Assembly (NCBI GenBank): GCA_903913365.1
Contig: CAIWKW010000132.1
Location: 1 to 14,875, forward strand
Reading direction: 5' to 3'
DNA length: 14,875 nt
Origin: Candidatus Doudnabacteria bacterium
Lineage (GTDB): Bacteria; Patescibacteriota; Doudnabacteria; UBA920
Part shown: positions 1 through 5,657 of the stretch, piece after piece
Position numbering within the stretch: the first letter of the stretch is position 1
Layout of the letters: every line of letters starts with the position of its first letter
The notes under the pieces: generated by a model
Database searches by the model: none
Seen by the model: the letters and a program-made list of their open reading frames with translations, nothing else
Told to the model about the DNA's origin: nothing
Translations under genes and position numbers: made by a program

Positions 1-18
1 CGTGTGCTCTTCCGATCT
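1..18. other. Illumina TruSeq adapter remnant
   Basis: The first 18 bases match the 3' end of the standard Illumina TruSeq read-2 adapter, which ends in TGCTCTTCCGATCT. This is library sequence left on the contig end and not genomic DNA. Everything that relies on bases 1-18 should be ignored, and the left boundary is an assembly end, not a biological one. Confidence 0.93.
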
Positions 19-42
19 ATTATTCACGGCCGTGAATAATAG
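17..42. repeat. Perfect 26-base palindrome at contig end
   Basis: Bases 17-42 read the same on both strands, centred on ACGGCCGT between bases 29 and 30. The outer two pairs use the CT that ends the adapter, so the genomic palindrome is probably 19-40. It may be a regulatory operator or hairpin upstream of the first gene. It may also be a fold-back artefact of library construction, because it abuts the adapter directly. Confidence 0.55.
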
Positions 43-95
43 TATAGATTATATTAAAGGTTTGAAGCGCGTTTGGTATGCCTTCCCCGGGGGTT

Positions 96-148
96 TTGAC
101 AAAAATCAAAAAAAGGTGCATAATATTAGGTCAAAGTTGTGGTATAAT
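96..148 (+). promoter_or_regulatory. Promoter for the secretion-ATPase operon
   Basis: Two overlapping sigma-70-like promoters are visible. The first is TTGACA at 96-101, a 17-base spacer, and CATAAT at 119-124. The second is an extended -10, TGGTATAAT, at 140-148 without a good -35. Transcription from the second would begin near 155, leaving about 40 bases before the start chosen for the first gene. The position also argues against a start codon at 78. Confidence 0.65.
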
Positions 149-194
149 TAATTTACAATTATTGTTAATTTTAAAAAAGGAAATGGGTGTAAAT

Positions 195-638
195 ATGGCA
201 GATCAAGGAAAACTAAATGAATCCAGTGTCCAACAATCGGATTACGCTAAAAACGCTAGTTTTCAGGCAGCTGTAAAAGAATTCGGTACAGAAAGAGCAA
301 CTGAAGCTTATAAAAAAGCCGAGGAAATTGCTTTGGCTGAATTGGCAAAAACTGAAGTCCAGGTTACCGATGGTAAAGAAAATGACTCCGAGGATGGGGT
401 AATTCCCGACGGTTTTGGGTCTAAGAGTCCGGAAGTTATAAAAAGTTTGCTTAGCGATAAACAGGCTGACCCTTCGGCTCTGGTTCAGGACAGAATTTTT
501 GAATTAATGACTTTAATTTTAACTAACAATTTAGAATTGGATACAAAAAAACATCCCGATCAACCATTTTTGTTGACGGAAATGTTAAATGGTAATTCAA
601 AAGTACTGGATGAATATTTGCGGGCGAGCAAAAATTGA
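195..638 (+). CDS. Unknown protein, first gene of ATPase operon
   Basis: A 147-residue soluble protein that I do not recognise. It begins MADQGKLNESS. Residues about 15-60 are rich in Ala, Lys and Glu and look helical, 60-80 are acidic and probably disordered, and 80-147 look helical again with the segment ELMTLILTNNLELD. There is no signal peptide, membrane segment or catalytic motif. The frame stays open back to 78, but the promoter lies inside that stretch, so the start must be ATG 195 or ATG 183. I chose 195 because the AAAAGG at 175-180 is too close to 183; its 14-base distance to 195 is also not ideal. The gene ends 22 bases before the VirD4-like ATPase, so the two are probably co-transcribed and this may be an accessory factor of that ATPase (inference). 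Confidence 0.75.
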   Translation: MADQGKLNESSVQQSDYAKNASFQAAVKEFGTERATEAYKKAEEIALAELAKTEVQVTDGKENDSEDGVIPDGFGSKSPEVIKSLLSDKQADPSALVQDRIFELMTLILTNNLELDTKKHPDQPFLLTEMLNGNSKVLDEYLRASKN

Positions 639-660
639 AAACTTTGTAAAACAAAAATAA

Positions 661-3213
661 ATGCAGTTTGAGTTAAGTACAATCAACATAGCGGCTCTTA
701 TTTTAATTGGCTTGATAGTCGTTTTTGCGGCTGTCTTTTTTTATTATTTTAAACGGCACAGATATCATACCAAGCATATTATTCCCAGGGTAAAAGACTG
801 GGTATTTTTGGAAATTTTAATGCCCAAAGAAACTTCGCCGGACAAACAGGATGACAGGCCTAAAAGCGAGGAAGAAAAAAAACAGATGATAGCCGTTGCG
901 GAGCAGCTGTTTACCACGCTTTCGCAGTCCACCGAACATAAGGGATGGCTTCTGGGAAAAGATTATTACAGTTTTGAAATTGCCTGCACGGACAAAAAAA
1001 TCAGCTTTTTTATTAACTGTCCCAAGCATCTTCAACAGCTTGTGGAAAAACAGGTACAGGCTCAGTACCCATATGCTTTTATTGAGCAGGTAAAAGGCTA
1101 TAATCCGTTTCAAAAAGGCGCGCAAATTGAAGTTGAGGAATTGCAATTAAACAAGCAGTCTGTTTATCCCATTCGGACTTACAAAACCACGGAGTCCGAT
1201 CCTTTGAACGCTCTGACCAATGCCATGAGCAAGCTTCAGGAAAATGAGGGTATGGCGCTTCAGTTTATTATTAGTCCGGCCGGTACGGCTTGGCAGGGCA
1301 GGCCCCGCCATATGGCTTTGGAAATCCAGCAGGGGAAGAATCCTGACCTGGTAGAACGCGGACATTTGTACAGGCTCTTTATCGGGGTTATGAGAGGCTT
1401 GGGAGGAAGCCTGGCCGGAGTAGGACAGGGACAGCAGCAGGGTTCCCATGCCCATAAAGATTTGTCGGGATATTCTTCGCCTATCCAGCTTACTCCCATG
1501 CAGCAGGAAATTGTGAAAAAGTTGGAAGAAAAAGCCAGCAGGTCCGGATACAAAACGAACATTCGGATTGTGGCTTCGTCCACAACGCCGGGCAACGCCG
1601 AGTCTCATATGCGCAATATGTTGTCGTCGTTTTTGCAGTACAACATGCCTCCGTTTAACGGCTTTAGAACAAAAAAGCGCGATAAGAACGATATTTTGAA
1701 AGACTATATTTTTCGGGTGTTTCGCGACAACGGCACTCAGAGTATTTTAAACACGGAAGAGTTGGCGTCGCTTTGGCATTTGCCAACGCCGTTTATTGAA
1801 ACGCCAAATATAAAATGGCTGGTATCCAAAAAAGCTCCGCCACCGATAAATATTCTGAAGGAAGGGTTGATGATAGGCAAGAACGTTTATCGTGGCCAGG
1901 AGACGCCTATTTTTATGGGCAGGGATGACCGCCGCCGCCACACCTATATTTTGGGCCGTACGGGTAGCGGAAAATCCGTTCTGCTTTCTAATATGGCCAT
2001 CCAGGATATTAAAAACGGCGAAGGCCTGTGTGTTATTGACCCGCACGGCGATTTAATTCATGATATTCTGTTGAATATTCCTAAAGAAAGAGCCGAGGAC
2101 ATTATTGTCTTTGAGCCTTTTGATATGGACCGGCCAATGGGGCTGAATATGCTGGAAGTGGACAACGAAGAGCAAAAAGATTTTGCGGTTCAGGAAATGA
2201 TCTCCATTTTTTACAAATTGGTTACCGACCCGGCCATGCTGGGACCCATGTTTGAACATAATATGAGAAACGCCATGCTCACGCTTATGGCCGACGACGA
2301 ACACCCGGGAACCATTGCCGATGTGCCGAGAATTTTTACGGATACGGAGTTTCAAAAATATAAACTTTCCAAACTCAAAGATCCTGTGGTGCGTTTGTTT
2401 TGGGAAAAGGAAATGGCCAAAACTTCCGATTTTCATAAATCGGAAATGCTCGGCTATTTAATTTCCAAAGTCGGACGTTTTGTGGAAAATACCATGATGC
2501 GCAATATTGTGGGCCAGCCCAAGAGCGGTTTTAATTTCCGCAAAATTATGGACGAAGGAAAGGTTCTTTTGGTGAATTTATCCAAAGGCAGGACCGGGGA
2601 AATAAACGCCAAACTGCTCGGTTTGATTTTGGTTTCCAAAATTCAAATTGCGGCCTTGTCCAGGGCTGATACGCCGGAAGAAAACCGCAGGGATTTTTAT
2701 TTGTATGTGGACGAGTTCCAAAATTTTATTACCGACGCTTTTTCCTCCATTTTATCCGAGGCCAGAAAATATAAGCTGAACCTGATTGTCGCCCACCAGT
2801 ATTTGGGCCAGCTGGAGCAGCAGGCCGGAGCTCAAGGGGCGGGAAGCAAAGACTTGCGCGACGCGGTGTTCGGCAACGTCGGAACCATGATTGTTTTCCG
2901 TACCGGCGCAGAAGATGCCGAGGTTTTAGGCAAGGAATTCGCCCCAACCTTCAATCAATTTGATTTGGTGAATATAGATAGATATAATGCGTACGTAAAG
3001 CTGATGGTTAACGGTACGGCCAGCAAGCCGTTTAATATGGCCACAATGGCTCCGCAGAAAACCAATACGGAAGAGACCGCCAATGCCATTAGACAGTTAA
3101 GCCGGCTAAAATACGGCCGGCCAAGGGCCGAAGTGGAAGAGGAACTTTTGGAAGCCAGTCAGGTGGCGGAAAATATGTCCGAGGCCATGCCGGAAGTGGA
3201 AAGAGGTCTTTAA
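661..3213 (+). CDS. VirD4/TraG-like type IV secretion coupling ATPase
   Basis: An 850-residue membrane-anchored P-loop ATPase of the HerA/FtsK-related, TraG/TraD/VirD4-like class. One transmembrane helix lies at about residues 9-30, followed by a basic stretch (KRHRYHTKH). An alpha/beta region of about 380 residues precedes the motor domain. The Walker A motif GRTGSGKS is at 432-439, followed by a CVIDPHGD segment. The Walker B motif YLYVDEFQ has its acidic pair at D684 and E685, and the sensor-like VAHQY is at 710-714. Family members are hexameric motors that move DNA or protein through a type IV secretion channel or pilus system. The substrate here is unknown. No relaxase, VirB4, VirB6 or VirB8 gene is in the window, so conjugation is not shown. 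The class call is firm; the role in secretion is inferred from the family. There is no Shine-Dalgarno sequence before the ATG. Confidence 0.9.
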   Translation: MQFELSTINIAALILIGLIVVFAAVFFYYFKRHRYHTKHIIPRVKDWVFLEILMPKETSPDKQDDRPKSEEEKKQMIAVAEQLFTTLSQSTEHKGWLLGKDYYSFEIACTDKKISFFINCPKHLQQLVEKQVQAQYPYAFIEQVKGYNPFQKGAQIEVEELQLNKQSVYPIRTYKTTESDPLNALTNAMSKLQENEGMALQFIISPAGTAWQGRPRHMALEIQQGKNPDLVERGHLYRLFIGVMRGLGGSLAGVGQGQQQGSHAHKDLSGYSSPIQLTPMQQEIVKKLEEKASRSGYKTNIRIVASSTTPGNAESHMRNMLSSFLQYNMPPFNGFRTKKRDKNDILKDYIFRVFRDNGTQSILNTEELASLWHLPTPFIETPNIKWLVSKKAPPPINILKEGLMIGKNVYRGQETPIFMGRDDRRRHTYILGRTGSGKSVLLSNMAIQDIKNGEGLCVIDPHGDLIHDILLNIPKERAEDIIVFEPFDMDRPMGLNMLEVDNEEQKDFAVQEMISIFYKLVTDPAMLGPMFEHNMRNAMLTLMADDEHPGTIADVPRIFTDTEFQKYKLSKLKDPVVRLFWEKEMAKTSDFHKSEMLGYLISKVGRFVENTMMRNIVGQPKSGFNFRKIMDEGKVLLVNLSKGRTGEINAKLLGLILVSKIQIAALSRADTPEENRRDFYLYVDEFQNFITDAFSSILSEARKYKLNLIVAHQYLGQLEQQAGAQGAGSKDLRDAVFGNVGTMIVFRTGAEDAEVLGKEFAPTFNQFDLVNIDRYNAYVKLMVNGTASKPFNMATMAPQKTNTEETANAIRQLSRLKYGRPRAEVEEELLEASQVAENMSEAMPEVERGL

Positions 3214-3236
3214 TTTTTAATAAATATAATTTTTTT

Positions 3237-3242
3237 AAGGAG
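3237..3242 (+). promoter_or_regulatory. Strong Shine-Dalgarno before the His/Gly-rich gene
   Basis: AAGGAG lies eight bases before the ATG at 3251. It is the only canonical, well-spaced ribosome binding site I see in the window, where other genes start after A/T-rich leaders. It fixes the start of the miniprotein gene and suggests that this small product is made in larger amounts than its operon partners (inference). Confidence 0.75.
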
Positions 3243-3250
3243 AATTATTT

Positions 3251-3451
3251 ATGGCGGAAGGTCATGGACATGGCCATACGGCCGGGCCAAAAAAATCAGG
3301 AGGTAAAAGCGGTGGTGGAATAATTTTAAATTTGGTTGAAGGTATGGCAGAGCTGGCGGACAACACCGGCCTTGGAATTTTTAGAGAGGCTTCCGGTTCA
3401 ATTGGCCATCTTTTTGGCTCTGAGGGAGGAAAAGGGAAGGGACATCATTAA
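3251..3451 (+). CDS. Small Gly/His-rich protein
   Basis: A 66-residue protein with histidines at both ends (HGHGH at residues 5-9 and GHH at the C-terminus) and glycine/lysine-rich flanks. The central segment, about residues 23-50, is moderately hydrophobic and may form an amphipathic helix. I do not recognise the family. The histidine clusters could bind metal, but nothing proves this. Its good Shine-Dalgarno and its place between the secretion ATPase and another unknown gene support a real operon member. Its TAA stop is in the same frame as the next gene, with only six sense codons between, so readthrough would fuse the two products. Confidence 0.75.
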   Translation: MAEGHGHGHTAGPKKSGGKSGGGIILNLVEGMAELADNTGLGIFREASGSIGHLFGSEGGKGKGHH

Positions 3452-3469
3452 CCAAGCGAAGTTGTAGTC

Positions 3470-3916
3470 ATGCAACAGGAAAATTCTTTAAATAATTTTA
3501 ACGAATTGGTGGCTTTGTTTTTGGCCGAGGTTATCCGAACCAGGAAAACTTCTTTGGCGCGAGCCGCGGAAATTTGCCATCGGGTTGTGGCTTCTTTGCC
3601 GAGTCTAAATTCGGAAAGTCAGGCGCTTTCCATGCTTACTGAAATAGAAAAAGATTTTGAAGAGGTTTCTTTGTTAAAGCAGGTTATTCATTTTGGCAGC
3701 GCTTTGTCGGAAGCAAAAATATACGAATCGGAAATAAAGGACTACGCCTCTAAAACTTTCCCAAAAGATATTATGGCTTCCAACTCTTTTTTACAGGATG
3801 CCGCCGCCCCTGGTACAACTATACAGGAGTTGTGTTTAAAGTATCCGGAATTTGCCGATTACTTAACCAGGCTTTCGGAAAAAAGCCAAATTTTGGAACA
3901 AATCGGCGCCAATTAG
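3470..3916 (+). CDS. Unknown helical protein, last gene of ATPase operon
   Basis: A 148-residue soluble protein that I do not recognise. It is predicted almost wholly helical, with leucine- and glutamate-rich segments (residues 8-40, 50-90, 100-145) and no signal peptide or membrane helix. The sequence has some similarity in feel to the delta subunit of F-type ATP synthase, notably the N-terminal FLAEVIRTRK region and overall length, but I cannot support that assignment and no other ATP synthase gene is nearby. The start lacks a ribosome binding site and lies 18 bases after the stop of the miniprotein gene, in the same frame, so translation may be coupled to it. The next gene has its own promoter, so this is probably the end of the operon. 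Confidence 0.75.
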   Translation: MQQENSLNNFNELVALFLAEVIRTRKTSLARAAEICHRVVASLPSLNSESQALSMLTEIEKDFEEVSLLKQVIHFGSALSEAKIYESEIKDYASKTFPKDIMASNSFLQDAAAPGTTIQELCLKYPEFADYLTRLSEKSQILEQIGAN

Positions 3917-3943
3917 TTGGGATAAACCTGGTTTTTATTTGGC

Positions 3944-3972
3944 TTGCCTGTTTATTATTTTTTTGATATAAT
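3944..3972 (+). promoter_or_regulatory. Promoter before the 208-residue unknown gene
   Basis: TTGCCT at 3944-3949, a 17-base spacer, and TATAAT at 3967-3972 form a good sigma-70-like promoter. The -10 is also extended (TGATATAAT from 3964). Transcription would start near 3979, giving a leader of about 100 A/T-rich bases before the ATG at 4082. Confidence 0.7.
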
Positions 3973-4081
3973 CAATGTATTAAAACTTAGTCCAAAAGAA
4001 ACAAAAATTAATATAAAGAAAAAGGTCTGTTAATAATGCACAAAGCATTTTTAAGGAAAATCAATTTTAAAAAACAAAAAT

Positions 4082-4708
4082 ATGGATCAACTCTCTAATT
4101 TAGCGATGGCCGTGCAAATGATTGAAGCGGCGGAAAAAAATATTCAGTCTGCCAAGCAGCTATTAAAAGAAATGATGGGCGGAGCCGTGCCAAAGGCGAG
4201 TATGGGGCAGTTGGCGGAAAAAGCTCAGGTGCTTACCGTTTCCGAAGGCGGCAAAGTTATTGAAGGCGTGTTTGACGGGCAAAATATGATTGGCCCGGAC
4301 AAAAAACAATATCCGGTTCCGGCAAATTATGCGTCCAAATCCAAACTGATTGAAGGCGATGTTTTAAAGTTAACCATTTCCGAAGATGGCTCATTTATTT
4401 ACAAGCAAATTGGACCAATGGAGCGCAAAAAAATGTTGGGTATTTTAATGGTGGATGAAAAAGGCGACTTTAAGGTTTTGGCGGAAGGGAAGCCTTATAA
4501 AGTATTGCTTGCCTCTTTAACTTATTTCAAAGCTGAGGCCGGGGACGAGGTTACCATAGTAGTACCAGAAGGTGGCAGCGCCGAGTGGGCTGCGGTTGAA
4601 AATGTAATTAAAAAGGGTGCCGGCTCTCATGCGGCAGACGTTGAAATGGGTGAGGATGTTTCTTCTGCCGGCGCCAAAGTAATTGTGGATGAAGACGAAG
4701 AGTTGTAG
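4082..4708 (+). CDS. Unknown two-domain beta-rich protein
   Basis: A 208-residue soluble protein, probably conserved in Patescibacteria, that I cannot name. Residues 1-37 look like one long amphipathic helix. Residues about 50-108 form a beta-rich unit (VIEGVFDGQNMIGPD, then YPVPANYASKSKLIEGD), and about 112-168 a second beta unit (KMLGILMVDEKGDFKVL, then AEAGDEVTIVVPEGG). The repeated pattern of short strands ending in a Gly-Asp turn suggests two small barrel-like domains, as in RNA- or ribosome-binding proteins, but that is only an inference. The tail from about 190 is strongly acidic (VDEDEEL at the end). It has its own promoter and no Shine-Dalgarno sequence. A possible 20-codon leader ORF in another frame (4036-4098) overlaps its start. 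Confidence 0.8.
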   Translation: MDQLSNLAMAVQMIEAAEKNIQSAKQLLKEMMGGAVPKASMGQLAEKAQVLTVSEGGKVIEGVFDGQNMIGPDKKQYPVPANYASKSKLIEGDVLKLTISEDGSFIYKQIGPMERKKMLGILMVDEKGDFKVLAEGKPYKVLLASLTYFKAEAGDEVTIVVPEGGSAEWAAVENVIKKGAGSHAADVEMGEDVSSAGAKVIVDEDEEL

Positions 4709-4738
4709 AATTGAACAAAATTTAAAAAATTAAGTAAA

Positions 4739-4784
4739 ATTGACAAAATTATTGGGCTCATTATTTTTGCTTAATTTTGTCAAT
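4739..4784. repeat. AT-rich inverted repeat between two genes
   Basis: ATTGACAAAATTA at 4739-4751 is perfectly complementary to 4772-4784, with a 20-base loop. A further TTTTTGTCAATTAA copy follows at about 4793-4806. The hairpin may act as a weak terminator after the 208-residue gene, but it lacks a GC-rich stem. The motif belongs to a TTGACAA-type intergenic family seen again near 12304-12345 and 14580-14621. Confidence 0.6.
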
Positions 4785-4808
4785 TATGTCATTTTTGTCA
4801 ATTAATTT

Positions 4809-5477
4809 ATGGAAAATACAAACAGTCTGCAATCAAGCGGAGGATTTAGTGAAAAAATTACCGGAATTCTCAATAAGTACCCCGTAATTTTACAATTGCT
4901 TCGTTTTGCCGCTATAGGTGTCTTTAACACCACCATGGATGTTTTGTTGCTTAATTTTATGGCAGCTCAGTTTGGTATAACAAAAGGAGCCAGTATCGGT
5001 TGGGTAAATTTGCCCGGCTTTACCTTAGCCCTTATACAAAGTTACTACTGGAACAGATATTGGGCATTTAGCGGTGAGGCTGTTGTCAGTTTACTAAAAA
5101 ACTTTTTAAGGCTGGTTGCCGTAGGTGTTGTTGGAATTCTTGTATACGGTTTGATTGTTTTGGGTGCCCATAATTTTGCACAACCTATATATTTTGGCGG
5201 AATTTTTGTTGTGTTTGTCCTGGCACAATTGATTCTTTGGTATTCTTTTGGATTTTTTAAGAGCAATCTTTCAGGGGAACATCAGCCATATCTTTCTTTT
5301 TTAATTGTCAGTCTTATAGGATTTTTGATTAATTCTTTGGTGTTGTATTTTACAACAACCCATTTAAATTTGTCTTCCAATTCAGGGGATAGTTTAAATA
5401 TCGGAAAAATTATTGCCACAGTAGCCTCCTTGATTTGGAATTTTATCGGTTACAAAATTTTTGTTTTTAAAAAATAG
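4809..5477 (+). CDS. GtrA-like polytopic membrane protein, 6 TM
   Basis: A 222-residue integral membrane protein of the GtrA type, a family thought to move polyprenyl-linked sugars across the membrane. GtrA hallmarks are LRFAAIGVFNTTMD at residues 31-44, and a helix ending in WNRYWAF at 81-87. A further match is IGKIIATVASLIWNFIGYK at 198-216, followed by IFVFKK. Predicted helices are at about 31-50, 63-82, 99-119, 126-149, 160-182 and 197-218. A usual GtrA protein has four helices in about 130 residues; this one seems to hold three two-helix units, the middle one degenerate. No glycosyltransferase is next to it. It lacks a Shine-Dalgarno sequence, and a terminator follows. Confidence 0.85.
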   Translation: MENTNSLQSSGGFSEKITGILNKYPVILQLLRFAAIGVFNTTMDVLLLNFMAAQFGITKGASIGWVNLPGFTLALIQSYYWNRYWAFSGEAVVSLLKNFLRLVAVGVVGILVYGLIVLGAHNFAQPIYFGGIFVVFVLAQLILWYSFGFFKSNLSGEHQPYLSFLIVSLIGFLINSLVLYFTTTHLNLSSNSGDSLNIGKIIATVASLIWNFIGYKIFVFKK

Positions 5478-5522
5478 GAACTTTACGGAATACTGAGGGA
5501 GAAGTACGGATATACGGATTTG

Positions 5523-5556
5523 GCCCACGCCTAAAGCTTGGGCTTTTTGTTTATTT
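5523..5556 (+). terminator. Intrinsic terminator after the GtrA-like gene
   Basis: GCCCACGC at 5523-5530 pairs with GCTTGGGC at 5536-5543 (one mismatch, five-base loop), followed by a T-rich run to about 5559. The stem is GC-rich, the tract is well placed, and the position 46 bases after a stop codon fits an intrinsic terminator. Confidence 0.75.
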
Positions 5557-5628
5557 TTTATGTATCTGAACAAAGGGCGCCTTTGCTCACAGGATGAGTT
5601 TTTGCAATAGTTTGATGGCACATTTTTG

Positions 5629-5637
5629 TGCTATAAT
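5629..5637 (+). promoter_or_regulatory. Extended -10 promoter for dnaX
   Basis: TGCTATAAT is an extended -10 element. No good -35 stands 17 bases upstream, though TTGATG at 5612 has a 14-base spacer. Transcription would begin near 5643, only about 15 bases before the dnaX ATG, so the messenger is nearly leaderless and lacks a Shine-Dalgarno sequence. A six-base-pair hairpin (5571-5585) lies upstream. Confidence 0.65.
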
Positions 5638-5657
5638 AGATAGGCTAAATTACATTT

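Noticed and set aside
78..194. Longer N-terminus for the first gene from ATG 78
   Set aside because: Both promoter candidates (96-148) lie inside it, and the added residues do not look like protein sequence.
1147..1608. Long minus-strand frames inside the ATPase gene, and similar ones in dnaX and galT
   Set aside because: They lie opposite clear genes, have no family motif and no promoter, so they are shadows.
3470..3916. F-type ATP synthase delta subunit
   Set aside because: Only length and helical pattern hint at it; no firm motif is seen and no other ATP synthase gene is near.
4036..4098. 20-codon leader ORF before the 208-residue gene
   Set aside because: Lysine-rich codons in an A-rich leader arise easily, and there is no regulatory context such as an amino-acid run plus attenuator hairpin.
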